Assembly (NCBI GenBank): GCA_015179045.1
Contig: WHUZ01000046.1
Span: 186,001 to 250,000, forward strand
Direction: 5' to 3'
Length of the DNA: 64,000 nt
Source: Kalaharituber pfeilii
Lineage: Eukaryota; Ascomycota; Pezizomycetes; Pezizales; Pezizaceae
The notes beneath the pieces are model-generated. The model saw nothing but the letters and a program-made list of their open reading frames with translations. It did not search any database and was not told the DNA's origin. This document shows positions 10,279 through 21,466 of the stretch, in pieces. The position numbers were made by a program, and so were the translations under genes. Each line of letters starts with the position of its first letter. Position 1 is the stretch's first letter.

Positions 10279-10681
10279 GCAATGCATGTATCCCACTGTG
10301 TCAAAAACGGATCCAAATGTCCCCAATGCAACGAATATATATCCGTGCATCTGGGGTGTCTGAGACTGCCTGCGACATCTCTACATCGGGGCATGCAGAA
10401 TACCAATGCTGCGAGAGCAGCCGGCTTTGAGAATGATGGCGGTGTAGACGGTTGCAGATACGGCATGTACTTGATATCAAGTATATTAAACCACTGTGGT
10501 GACGACGGGGGAATGGGAGAACGTAAGCTTGGTATGAAGGCACGTGGAGATAAGGGCAGCACGTGAGGCGATATCATATATATAGACTTTCTGTACTGTA
10601 GCACATACGATCAACAACGCTCTCTTCTCTTCTTTTTTCGCACCGACGGCTTACGCACTCGCACTCGCATTTGGCCGTACG
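10279..10681. other. Non-coding stretch
   Basis: A plus frame at 10261-10566 contains HCVKNGSKCPQCNEY, a CxxC pair, but no full domain can be supported. No other gene is visible. Confidence 0.4.
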
Positions 10682-10740
10682 TTTTTTTTTTTTTTTCTTT
10701 TACATCATTACTCGCTTGCCGCCCTGTCGGCTATGGCGAC
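10682..10740 (-). repeat. Hairpin-A mini-element
   Basis: The minus strand reads GTCGCC, AGCC..GGGC, GCGAG and TAATGATG, followed by the A-tail (T-tract from 10682). The outer stem keeps four of its five pairs. I could not find a convincing target duplication. Confidence 0.75.
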
Positions 10741-11456
10741 ATTAATTACGTACATCTGAAAAATGAGATTTCTCTGACCTGAAAAACAAAGTTTGTCCTA
10801 TTCACGGAATCCCTAATTATGACAGAATATCAGGTGTCCAAAAATAAATCCTCGCCATCTACTCTCAAGTACTGTCAGAGCAGCTATGAGAACTTGCTAC
10901 TGCTATTACGGTCTAGTGAGCGGCACGAGCCGAGCCAGCTCGAGCCAGCTCGCTAAAATGCTTAGCCAGTGCAAGGTTTCATAAACTGTAAATACCTAAT
11001 ATAGTCATAATTAGAGACTTCGAGCTCATTCTGACCTACCAACAACTTCGAAATGCTCAATTTAGCTGATAGTAGTGAGAAAGATGAAAATTTAGCTTAG
11101 TTTAGTTTAGTTTGTCAATATTATATATATAATCAATCTAGGCTCGAGCTAGCTCGTGCCGCTCACTACTATTACCTGCTACTGCTGAGGTACTACTGTT
11201 ACTTCTGTGTATCGGGTACCTGTCTTTGCCATATTTCCTCTACCTAGTGACAATACACCTATAAATAAGGGTATCTCACTCCAATTCGGTATCGCTTTGG
11301 GCGAGGGGGTCGGTGTCTACGCAGCACCTCGAGCTCTCTCACGCAGATTAGTCGTGTCCGTGTGCGAGGATAAATGATTTAATAAAACGAGAAAAACAAA
11401 ATTTTTATTTCCATGACGACTAGTTTTGACCTTCCAGTCTAATTGGAAGAATTTCC
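10741..11456. other. Non-coding stretch with a small TIR element
   Basis: Apart from the terminal-inverted-repeat element at 10915-11168 I see no gene. A tandem run of ttagtttagtttag lies near 11095-11115. Confidence 0.5.
10915..11168. mobile_element. Small TIR element (MITE, about 253 bp)
   Basis: Perfect 16 bp inverted ends, agtgagcggcacgagc at 10915-10930 and its complement at 11152-11167, bound an AT-rich, non-coding centre. TA dinucleotides sit at both borders (10914-10915 and 11167-11168), which could be a TA target duplication. Further CGAGC/GCTCG copies lie just inside the ends. The superfamily is uncertain. Confidence 0.75.
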
Positions 11457-11933
11457 CTATTCACCAGCATGCGGTTCATCTTGTGGCACTCCAACATCTC
11501 GCCTTACCTCGGCCTCTTGCCCTTTTTCCTCCTCGACTTGCCGCTCGTGTTTTGGTTCTTGTTCTACCAGCCGGACTTGTCTCACTTCCTGCTCAACCTC
11601 TTGCTCTTGCTCAACCACTTCCTCCTCTATTGAATTTCTCTCCTGCAGGATTTTGGCTCGCCAGCCACCAAAGATTTGAGCTAGAAGCGTCCAAATCCCT
11701 CCCAAACTGACAACGAATCCCATTAATTGCCCTGTAGGCTTGATCAGGTCATTCACTTCCTTGACTCTATTGAAATAAAGTGCACGTTCGACGTCAATGA
11801 CTATATAAGATACCGTACACATCCCGGTTATGAAGCACAGTGTAGGTGGATCCGTCACTGCGGCAACTATCAGTGTGACAACCGCTTTCAAGGTCTCCGC
11901 CAAACCATCAGAAGTGCGGACAGCTCTGCGGAG

Positions 11934-12263
11934 TGTTAGAAACCATGAGCCGAACACACGCGAAACAGTCCGAGCGAAACAGTCCGAGTGTGTAAAACAT
12001 CCGAACATCCGTGATGGCCTAAGCACTCCGAACATCCGCAATGGCCTAAGCACTCCGAACATCCGCGATGGCCCAAACACTCCGGACTGAGTATTCCATA
12101 TTAGGCAGTCCAAATACTTAGCTGTTCTGTTCACTGGTTTTGTATGCAACTTCGTGTTATAGCGTTTTTGTATATATATGGGCTCTGGAAGCCCCGTTCT
12201 TGTTTGATCATTAGAATCGAATACACACATCTCTGAGCCTATTCCTCTGTACTCCTTTTCACA
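11934..12263. mobile_element. Solo LTR 3 in the membrane-protein gene
   Basis: This 330 bp element has TGTTAG...TTCACA ends and is flanked by CGGAG (11929-11933 and 12264-12268). It holds near-perfect tandem units of roughly 27 bp (core catccgcaatggcctaagca) at 11999-12085 and a TATA-like run at 12170. Excising it rejoins the host reading frame. It shares no obvious sequence with the two solo LTRs at 1.8 and 2.5 kb. Confidence 0.9.
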
Positions 12264-12406
12264 CGGAGAGCTCGCCATGTCTTCAACTGCTTTGTGCGGT
12301 CAGCACGGTACTGCTGCATAAGGCTTCTCCACTCGAGCTTGTGCGTAGGGCTTGTTGAATAACGATGATCGAAGTGCCATTGCATGCGTTCGTGCATTAC
12401 GTTCCA

Positions 12407-12493
12407 CTGTGTTCGTATTACTTGTCAGATCGAGAGTGTACTTTCCATGTTACAACACACTGCAAGATGGATGGTTACTCCACAGAAACTTAC
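12407..12493 (-). other. Predicted spliceosomal intron of the membrane-protein gene
   Basis: The 87 nt intron runs from GTAAGT (12493) through a CTGAC branch-like site to ACACAG (12407). Its in-frame stop (TGA, after MESTLSI) is removed by splicing, and the coding frame is kept on both sides. Confidence 0.7.
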
Positions 12494-12865
12494 CTCCCTA
12501 GTGTGGTCCTCCCACGAGCCTAAGCCTCTGAATCGACTGTAGTGTCCTAACGACCGTGGCTGTGGACCTGACAAGATGACAGACAACTCTTCCTGGGGAA
12601 CAAGTAGAACATAGTCCAAAAAGGCTGTCAAGAAGGATACTGTTGCTTTGGCGCCTGTTCCAGATTCTTTTCGTTTTGTGAGGGGTTTGAGCAAACGGAT
12701 TATCAAGAAATTCCGGAGCAAATAGCAGGCTAGCGCAAGGATCCCTGCCAAGTAAAAACAGCCGATTCCCGTGAGGGGCAACACGTGCCTTGTTTGGAAC
12801 CCCGCTTTACACTCGTCACTCCGCTCCTTTAACTTCTGGACCTCCGTCGGTCGCAACCGCAACAC

Positions 12866-12924
12866 CTCGCCATAGCCCACAGGGCGGCACGCGAGTAATG
12901 AAATAAAAAAAAAAAAAAAAAAAA
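12866..12924 (+). repeat. Hairpin-A mini-retroposon inside a coding exon
   Basis: Hairpin A starts at CTCGCC, with tail TAATGAAATAAA and an A-tract. It is flanked by perfect 15 bp repeats tcgcaaccgcaacac (12851-12865 and 12925-12939). It lies antisense to the host gene. On the gene strand, the upstream duplication begins GT and the insert ends AG, so a 74 nt segment (12939 to 12866) has GT-AG borders. Confidence 0.95.
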
Positions 12925-13604
12925 TCGCAACCGCAACACAGTATTCAGTACTAAACCGACTATTCGACACCCTGTTGTAAACATGCTTTCGCAGGTTTCG
13001 AGGAATTCGCGCACTGCTCCTAACAGCAGTATGGTTGTGATACCACTAGCTAAGAGGGCAACAAGATATGCATCCAGAAGTTCGCGGTCGATGTCAGGAT
13101 TAGGAGCTTCGTTGGAGTGCTGCAATCTGAGCCAGCTAATGACCAAATATGCAACGAGAAACCATAGATTGATAGGCGCAAGGGAGGCAGCATACTTGCT
13201 GCTGGAAAAGTCAAGGATGATTGTCATCTGGAGTTGCATATATATCCCAATCCGGAATCCAACGCCGTACAGCTCTTCTTCCCCGGAAATGTTTTCATGT
13301 ATTAGGGAACTACATTCTGTTCCGTAAGGTCCCTCAGATTCGTACGAACGTGCCAGGAACTTATTAGCAATCGCCGCAATAATCAAATTCGAGCAGATAA
13401 TGATAAAGATGTCAGAAAGGTAGCCAAAGATGCTAAAGAAGGCTCTCAGAGACATGTCTTCTGAAGGCAGGTAGAAGGATATTAACAAAATATGTCTTTA
13501 TGGGTGGGGTGATCTATGAGGACTCAGGCTGGAACGAAAAGGAGCTCCATGAGGCGATTAGGGGTTATATATATAGGCTTCCAAGTCCCCGCGACACGAT
13601 CAGA

Positions 13605-13901
13605 AATTCGCGGGAGGTGCAAACGGGGGAGCACCTCGCTTTCCGGTGCGGAAACCAGAAGGACCGTCCAGAAGGTTTTGAGAAGTGGAGCGACATGGAA
13701 AAGAATTGGAAGAGGGAGGCAGAGAATGGGGAGGAGTATGGCGTGTTAGAAAATTTCTTGTCCGGGATCAGGTTCTAGAAGGGGAGAGGGGGGGATGGAA
13801 CGGGGACGTGTATGTAGAACTTTCTTTGTTAAGCCTGTCTCCGGGCTTTGAGGGCTTGCTCAAGGACCCTGCCATGGCTTGGCGCCGCATAGCGGGGTTA
13901 C

Positions 13902-13942
<41 letters not shown>

Positions 13943-13943
13943 A
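13605..13943 (+). mobile_element. LINE-B 3' end fragment
   Basis: The reading REVQTGEHLAFRCGNQKDR, then DMEKNWKREAENGEEYG and FLSGIRF with a stop at 13778, matches the C-terminus of the LINE-B copy at 40.8 kb. The 3' UTR holds GCCTGTCTCCGGGC, a hairpin-B variant (inner stem GGC/GCC) and a 30 nt A-tract ending at 13943. The 5' border is uncertain and no target duplication was found. Confidence 0.85.
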
Positions 13944-16263
13944 TGCTACCTAGCCATCTACCTCTCTACATGACCTCACCGTGGCTGCGGGTGAACAAGG
14001 TACAGAAAGTAACTGGACCAAGCAAAGAGTTCGTCCATACCCAACAGATCGATATCCTGAAATACCCTCTTCACATACCACGAAGTTAATGAAGGCAGAC
14101 AAGGCTACGCTCATGGATGTAGCCCACAAGTTGTGGCTCTGCCCGCCTCCCCTTAAGCGGCCTCGGCTACGAATTAGAAGTCCTTTATAAGTAGGTGATA
14201 AAAAATTAATCCTACATCAGCGCGGTGCTTGGAAACAGCTGCACTTGGAATAGACGCCGTCACTGTGGGAATTATTCCTAAGCATTACGTTCGCATCTCA
14301 ATTCGTGATTGTACGAGTAACACGCTTCATTCCATCAACTGTTTCTATCAATTGAGCCTGAAACACATCATGCAGATTTTGCTTTTTTCAAAACCTCATT
14401 CATGTCAATTCGCAACAACGCACATAACTAAGTTGATGCTACCAGTAACGATCGACGGGGGATCGCGGAGCATGACCTTTTATTGGTACCAGCCAAGACA
14501 GTTCCAATTTTGATTTAAACGAAGAATACGGAATTTTGCAAGACAGTACCGGCGTTGCCCCGAGGGGAGTTTCAGGCTGAAGGGTGAACTTCTCTTCCGG
14601 GAGTGGTTTTCTACTGCCCAGGGCGTTGCAACCGCTGAGATATAGTACCCTACCTTTCCCCGAATAAGACCATACTCGGAATCAACACAATAGGGGAGAA
14701 TAAGACAACCCTTGCTCCCAGACATTCAGTATACTGTTCAGTAAGCATAACTCTTAAGTAAGCCCATATCAAGAGGTCAACAAGCTAATGCAATTTACAA
14801 GGACAAGTTTTGGCCGCGTTAATGCAATGCTGAAATGTACGGGCTGGATAGAAGACGTGGAAGATCTGAGGTTTAAAAATATGCGCTGAATATGCAGTAG
14901 TAGTTGCATTTATATATGTACAATGTCGCTAAGCATGCCTCATAAGACCAAACTGACGAATAAGACCATATTTGTGTGCAAGATCCTAGTAGCGGGCTCC
15001 TCGCCTTTACAGGTCTCGTGCATAAGATATGGTATGGCCTTATTCGCGGAATTTCATGGTAACCACGTACTGGTGCTCAAGCGCCAAGTATTGCGCGTTA
15101 GGGGGGCGTCAATGCTTTGCGAAATTGGTCATTACGTAGACCCCAGGAGACAGTGCAAGCTGCAGCGGCTCTTGGAAACTGCAGGCAATTACTTCTGTGG
15201 TATGATGTTTCCGGTCGCGAGCAGCAGGTTCCCGAGCTGCTCTCTGCATGTCTCGGGGCCCCGATACACCTCGGATTAGCCTCTCCAAGTGCTCAAAATT
15301 AGTGGAATATTGACATTGAGATTACTAGCTCCGTCCAGTCATGGTTCCCATAGGTAGGTAGGGACAAAAGTCCCCTGGGCTGCTGTAACTCAGGCCAGGC
15401 AGATTCACTGCGCCAAAACTCTGTAGTCTGCCTTGTGCTACCGCCCTCTAAAGAAACTAGTATTGGTAAGTCTGATGGGATTGTTGGTCAGAAACCGGTC
15501 ATGTTATTCAAATAAGTGGAAAATATATCTACCTCTACCGGAGAACCATCTACCGTCATGCTGGGTAGCGACGTTCCTGCTCAAGGGTCCTTCGTCCGAC
15601 GCGCTGCAGTTCCAGGTGACTATAAAAGTGACTTCCCAAAATTCAGGGGCTTGTTCAATTGACGCTAAATAAAGTAGAAAGCATCTAGATACATGTAGAA
15701 ACCTACTCAATACCTTAGTTTAGCATCCGAAAATCTTTAGGGTTGGGTGTTGTCGGCGATATGCCCTCTGGGAAGGACAGACAAATTTTCGCATATTCTA
15801 TTTCTAGGCCTTGCGAACACTGTCGTACATTCTCGAGTGGGTATAGGCGCTGTGTACCATGTGGGAAAGAGCTGGTGTCTCGTTGGAAAGAGTGGTGTCC
15901 GAACAAATATAGTGTCCCAAGTGGGATCTGAGAAAGCATCAGATATATCAGAGTCTTCTATATCGTCCATCATAACCTAAGGTTTTAGGAGTCCTAAACA
16001 TAAATTCTGACCGTTTACCTTTACCTTAGGAACCTTTTCTGCCTATAATCAAGCCTGTCCTGAACACTATACTATAGCTCTCTTTGCTTACCCCGAATTC
16101 GCCACTATTTTTGCGGATCATCCTCCAACTGTACATGTTCTGACTTATATGTGGACAGGTTGTAGTCCGTTGCCTTGCGGGAGCCAAATTAGTTTGCGCG
16201 TAGTGACATGGGCATTGCCATTCCTGGTTAGAGAAACGCTTCAGTATACTTACTTAAAATACC
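13944..16263. other. Non-coding stretch
   Basis: No gene is supported. A 62-codon plus frame at 15743-15931 carries four cysteines in two CxxC pairs (CEHC, CVPC) and may be chance. The phrase gaataagacca recurs near 14660 and 14960. Confidence 0.4.
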
Positions 16264-16276
16264 GAACAGCTCGTAC

Positions 16277-16979
16277 CTTACGCCGGAGGGTGCAGCGGAG
16301 CTGGTGAGGAGAAGGTGGGAGGAGAGGACGTCGAGAGGGGACCGAGACCTGGCGCTCCTGTGGGTTAAAGCACATGAAGGGATAGTGGGTAACACCGAGG
16401 CGGACAGGGCAGCCAAAGTAGCCACGGCGTTACAATACCAGGACGAGACGGTGACGGAGGCTGGCATCCGACAAGAGGCAAAGAGCAGGAGAGGGGAGGA
16501 GAGAAAGAGACTACAACTTATGTACAGACCACTGGAATACCTGGGGACCAGAAGGAGGGTGTCCACACTCGCAGGCATAATGGGGGACAAAGGACTGAGA
16601 CAATGGAGATACCAGATAGGAAAAGAAGAGTCACCGGAGTGCAGGTGGTGTGGAAAAGCCCTCGAGAATTACAGACACATAACGAAAGACTGTGAGGCGT
16701 GGAAGAAGAGATTACCGGGAGGCGAGGCGGGGATGAAGATGCCAAAGGGGGGGGAGAAGGGGAAGAAGAAAGAGGGGGAGAAGGGGAAGAAGAAAGAGGG
16801 GGAGAAGGAGGGGATGAAACTGGTTGAGGTGTTGGACTGGGCAGCGAGCTAGTTTCTTTGTTTCACACACTCTACGTCTCTTTATGATTTATCAGTTACT
16901 ATTTGTTCTTTATGTACCTAACACGTCGCCGTAGCCTATCAGGCGGCACGCGAGTAATGAAATAAAAAAAAAAAAAAAA
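16277..16979 (+). mobile_element. 5'-truncated LINE-A copy with intact C-terminal reading
   Basis: This 703 bp copy is flanked by gaacagctcgtac (16264-16276 and 16980-16992). It has one open reading to 16852: LALLWVKAHEGIVGNTEADR (RNase H), then SPECRWCGKALENYRHITKDC (cysteine/histidine motif), then a lysine/glutamate repeat EGEKGKKK and EVLDWAAS. The 3' UTR ends in hairpin A with inner stem GCCT/AGGC. It is among the best-preserved fragments and probably recent. Confidence 0.92.
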
Positions 16980-16992
16980 GAACAGCTCGTAC

Positions 16993-18203
16993 GCAATTTA
17001 CAACTTGATACCTCACATGTATCACGCAATATAGCCCACGCCTTGGGCTTTTAATTCAAATCACACTGTGGTGCAAAGTGTCGGGTGTAGTCACTACACC
17101 CGGGTGGGGCGCCAATTTCGCGGGTGTCATCTTTTTGTATGAGGACACCTAAAATAGTGTCCAGGTACACCGGAAAGGGTGTTGTAACTTACACCGCAGC
17201 CGGGTGTGCATTTACGCTGATCAGAAACGTGACACCCAGCTGTGGCATTCTTTTGGAACGTTACGACACCGCAGTAGAATATCATATTGAAGAGTCGAAC
17301 CAATTTGCAAAGAGCAGGCCAAGTTCCTTCACCTTCATTACATGACTTAACACTGCTACTATAACACTGGGCAATACATGCGAGCATAAGCTTGAGCTGC
17401 AAAATTCAAATCTGTTGACAAAAAAAAAAATTATGGAAGGGTTTGTGTTTTCTGCATGTGTATACAGTTGAAACTGTGCCATATTTAGTCTGCCAGGCAG
17501 TTTCAAGTCATGAATCCATAGGCAGGTATTTCAAGTACACTCTTCCAGAGTGTCATTAGTATTATACCTGTGTATGGTGTACTATACTTAGTATGCTGGT
17601 ATCAGGTGTCACAAGAGTTCTCAAAATCTAGAGTGCAAACTGAGGTGTATATCTTATGCTGCATTTTGGTGTCACTATAGCAGTGTTGGGGGTCAGTGCA
17701 GTATGATTCACAGTGACACCCGAAAAGGTATCGGGACTAGTTCCCAAGACCCCGCTGACACCTGCTCTGGCGTCAATGCAGGAAATTTTATGTAGATGAA
17801 ACCTAGTTTGGGTGTACATGACACCTGCCATGGGAGTAACTCAAGTTTTGCATACAAACCTTGCACCACAGTGATCATTGATTACTGAAATCCCAGCCAA
17901 GGTAGGGGAAAAACAAATAATAAACGACATATCACAACAGAACTGATGAAACCCACGCCTTCGCTGGTAAAACAATTCTCTAACTCAAAAGGCAGGTGCA
18001 TGATTACACCTGGCGTCTGGGTACTCGATTCTACTTCTCTCTCCAGGTGCAATATAATCAAGATGATCTTTTTCCCCCCTCACGCAAATACTCCTTCCTA
18101 ATTTTTAGACGGCGAATCGGCACAATATTTTCCATTTCTCGGTTTGAAGCCTCTTTATAATTTCCGACATTCCCTAGCTTCTTTGTCAAGTCAATAACAT
18201 CCA
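16993..18203. other. Non-coding stretch rich in GGTGTC/GACACC
   Basis: The hexamer GGTGTC or its complement, with close variants, recurs more than ten times between about 17080 and 17830, in both orientations. No coding region is supported. A long pure repeat is not visible. Confidence 0.45.
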
Positions 18204-18623
18204 CTACGAAACTCGAAAACTCAGTGTAGGGCTCGGGGGAGGGGGGGGAGGGGGAGCTTCTCCATCCCCGCAGGCTTCTCTCCTTCGATGTCGGGGGGTG
18301 GTGGGACCAGGTTTCTTTTTCTTCACTATCTTCTCTATAACGACAGTGATGGAATCAGACTTCGCTATCTGCTTTGCTTCCTTAATATTTAATCGCTTCT
18401 TACTCGGAGGCTTGCTCTGTGATGTGGTCGACGATCGGAAAAATTGCTTATGCTTCCGGAGGTTATGACTACATGCCGCCGGTACGAGCTCTGGAGCAGT
18501 TGAGTGTAGCACCAACGCAAAACTCGTAAGAGTTGGTACTAGTGGTATGAGTGTAGCTAAGGTGTGGAATAGAATTATAGTAAATGGGACTAAACTCTTG
18601 TAGTGCTTCGCTAGTATGACCAC
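18204..18623 (-). CDS. Hypothetical protein, doubtful
   Basis: This is a 139-codon frame. It has a hydrophobic N-terminal half (SLVPFTIILFHTLATLIPLV) that could be a signal or membrane segment. A basic segment (SKKRLNIKEAKQIAK, VKKKKPGP) and a short proline run encoded by a G/C tract follow. I recognise no family and no homologous copy in the window. The frame may be a chance opening. Confidence 0.25.
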   Translation of the reverse strand: MVILAKHYKSLVPFTIILFHTLATLIPLVPTLTSFALVLHSTAPELVPAACSHNLRKHKQFFRSSTTSQSKPPSKKRLNIKEAKQIAKSDSITVVIEKIVKKKKPGPTTPRHRRREACGDGEAPPPPPPPSPTLSFRVS

Positions 18624-19230
18624 TTTCTAGCAGTCCTTTCCAGTATTTATAATGTCAACCTTTCGTTCCGCGCGCCCAGCAAAAACTCATACTTCTTCTT
18701 GACTTCGCGTGCGAACTCTCTAGCTGTTCCTATCAGTACGAAATGAATATCAAACTAACTCCTCTGATATCTCTAGCAGCTCCTTCGCCTTCCTGCACAC
18801 CTTAGCCCTTGGCAAGGACTTAATCCCTGCCGCAAGTTCCCCTGCGACTTCTCTAAATCCTTCAACTTTGAAGTTGGCTTCTTTAGTGATGATTTCTTAC
18901 TCCTCCCTTTGGCATTCCTATTGGCCTCTTATGCGCGATTGATTTGGCAACGGCGGCGCGCCCTGAATAGGCTCAAATTTTCCACTAGCGGGAAACTTGG
19001 TGCTGCAGGGAGGTTGAAGCTTCGCGCGCCTAGCTGTAGAGCTTTATTTATATAGACAATCACATGAAATTCAAATCCTTTCCCGCACAGATCAAAGCCT
19101 TATTTTCTCGAAGTTCAACTACATTTGTTCAGCCCATCTGACAGGTTCATCCTCCAGCCTAGCGTTGTGGGCGGTATCAGGTTTAAAAACCTGCGAGGCA
19201 AAACACTACGTGAATGAATATCAATATTGG
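18624..19230. other. Non-coding stretch
   Basis: No gene or repeat is supported here apart from the flank of the foldback element that begins at 19231. Confidence 0.45.
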
Positions 19231-20288
19231 CGCTACCGGGATGTTGCGCACTACCGGGATTGAGTGCAAATGGCTCCTGAAGTGGGCTCGAATTGAAGCC
19301 AGAGCATAGGAGAGTATGTTAAATTATCCTCCGCATATTTCCTAGGCTTATTTGTAGCACTTAAGTGATGACCTATTTGGTACATACAAAATCCTATGCT
19401 GGAATGTTTTGAGCCGGCATGTGTTAATGATTCTACCTTGAGACCTTATTGACCTCATTATATACTCTACTGCCTATTTTTATGATGTTTGGTGGTGCTC
19501 AGGCTATTATGTAGAGAATTGCACTGTCATATATCTTCACTTATGCATATGCATAGCAATTCTAGGCTACTATGCCATGTAAAAGTATTGTGTGGAGAAT
19601 CTCTAAGGCAATAAAATAGAAATACATATATAATAAGGTATTTCCTGAACTGCTGACAGCACCGGCTAATGGATTTAGATGTTATATGGCCACTTGAGTG
19701 GAGAGATATGCAGGATGTAGTGAGAGGGCTTATTAATACATATACATCAGATATAGATGATAATAGGTGATAAGACAAGTAATAGCAGTAACGAGCACCA
19801 TAGTTGCAAATACCATAGAGCTACATAGAGAGCTGGTGAGTATTCTTGGTATGCTTTATGCATAAAATTCACATGATAGTACCCGATGGCTCAAATCCAT
19901 CAGCTAGTACTGCAAGCAGTTCAGGAAATACCTTATTATATATGTGTTTCTATTTGATAGCCTCAGAGATTCTCTCCTGAGCACTACCAAACAATCTATA
20001 CTTCATGAAATAGGCAGCAGAGTATACAGTGAGGCCAATAAGGTCTCAGGGTAGAATCATTAACACATGCCGGCTCAAACATGTCCAGCATTGGTGTATG
20101 TACCCAATAAGTCACCACTTATGTGCTACAAGTAAGCCTAGGAAATATGCGGAGGATAATTTAACATACTCTCCCATGCTCTGGCTTCAATTTGAGCCCA
20201 CTTGAGGGCCATTTGCACTCATGGTAATTTTTTGTTGTGGTATCCGGAAGTGCGCAATCTCCCTGTAGTGCGCAATATCCCGGTAGCG
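19231..20288. mobile_element. Foldback element with about 400 bp inverted arms
   Basis: The left arm (19231 to about 19676) and right arm (about 19893 to 20288) are inverted copies. Both contain, in opposite orientation, the blocks atcctccgcatatttcctag, gtgttaatgattctacc and taataaggtatttcctgaac. The tips read CGCTACCGGGAT, followed by further copies of a TTGCGCACTACCGGGA-type unit. The left arm has about 85 nt of extra sequence near 19512-19595. The centre is AT-rich and non-coding. No clear target duplication was seen, so the superfamily is open. Confidence 0.85.
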
Positions 20289-21466
20289 TGCATTATCTGT
20301 ATGTATTTTGGGGGAAGCCTCTATAGTTCCTTCAAAAGGTATGTCGCGAGAAAATATAACTGGGGAAATTTCAAGTGCTCTACTTTCCACAATACTTTTC
20401 ATGCTTCAAAATTCCAAGACTTCATTCACTTCCTTTCAACCAGAATGATATTATCGGCACTCGTACCTTCCCTCTTCAATAATAACACAGCAATATGTAG
20501 ACAGCGTTTCACGAATTTTACACGTGGATCGCCGTTCCCATCTCTGTCCAAAAGTAAATTTTCACAACTTTTAACCACCAACGTACCATACTCCATTTTG
20601 CAAATTGCTTTTTCTACTTACTATGATGCGGCTCACCAACCTTATCTCGGCGTACCCTGTGAATTAGATCTTAGTACCCTTCCATGACATCACATTACAG
20701 TCATCGGCTATCATATCTGGTGGAACAAACATGCTCGCACCTCAACAATCTAGTCAACAATCCATCCCAAACATGTCAAGGGATCGCCATTACAAGTTTT
20801 ATCCGAACCTGCCTCGTACTTCGTATTTTTGACATTGCGAAATGATCGCCATGGTGACAGATGAACGATTTCAACGCTCCTGCTAACGCTCTCAAGGAAA
20901 AAAAAACATCCCTGGTTCATACTTGACCTAGCAATAATCATTCCCTATCTATAAAACGTTGTCTCCGGATCCGCCTTCTAACTAAGTATTAAGGTTACAT
21001 ACCAGTACAATAAATGTCTCATCAGCAACACTCAACTACTTCTTAATGTTCTTCCCACTCCGCCCCTCGAGCTTCTCACTACCCACACCCCCAAGCACTG
21101 CATCCGCCGGTATAAGGGAAAGAAACCTGCGATTGCACGGATTCTGGTTCCGGAAGTCAAAGAGGATTGTACTGAGGAAGGTCCGGTACGGAGGGTATAG
21201 GAGGATATTGGGGTCTGGGGATGGATGTGAATGGGAAGAGGGTGTTAATTAGCGAAAACCGATTTTCCCGGGCTCCTGGAGAGATCGGAAAGAATTTCCC
21301 GTCCTGAGAAGCGAATGATTCGCTTGTTCATAAACCGTCCTGTGGATTGATTGCAAACGATATTCTAAGAAGTAAGCTTTTCAGCGCACTTCCCAAATTC
21401 AAATTTAAGATACCTGGTTTTCATGAAAGCACTTCGCGTGGGTTGTCAATCACCAGCCTCACCACA
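20289..21466. other. Non-coding stretch upstream of the hydroxylase gene
   Basis: No gene is supported. The 3' part is the likely promoter and leader region of the downstream gene, but I see no defined regulatory site. Confidence 0.4.

Larger units (their letters stand above)
11457..13488 (-). pseudogene. Host multi-pass membrane protein gene, disrupted
   Basis: The minus-strand gene starts MLISFYLPSEDMSLRAFF (13488) and shows several hydrophobic segments, such as DIFIIICSNLIIAAIA, ALLASGITTILLLGA and GIGCFYLAGILALACYLL. A hairpin-A insertion at 12866-12924 then shifts the frame. Removing it plus one duplication joins NTVLRLR to PTEVQKLKER. A GT-AG intron at 12407-12493 (GTAAGT donor, CTGAC branch, ACACAG acceptor) joins EDHTRE to WNVMHERM. 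A solo LTR at 11934 breaks the next exon; without it the reading runs KTWRALRRAVRTSDGLAETLK. The C-terminus has more membrane segments and a Glu/Gln-rich tail that may form a coiled coil (EEEVVEQEQEVEQEV), ending at 11457. I do not recognise the family. The LTR makes a functional product unlikely. Confidence 0.75.

Noticed and set aside
11457..12278. A 273-codon minus-strand frame read as one protein
   Set aside because: Its first half (with the repeated RMFGVLRP phrase) is the solo LTR at 11934-12263; only the second half is host coding sequence.
15743..15931. A small four-cysteine (CxxC pair) protein
   Set aside because: The opposite strand is equally open, there is no supporting context, and the length is near chance.
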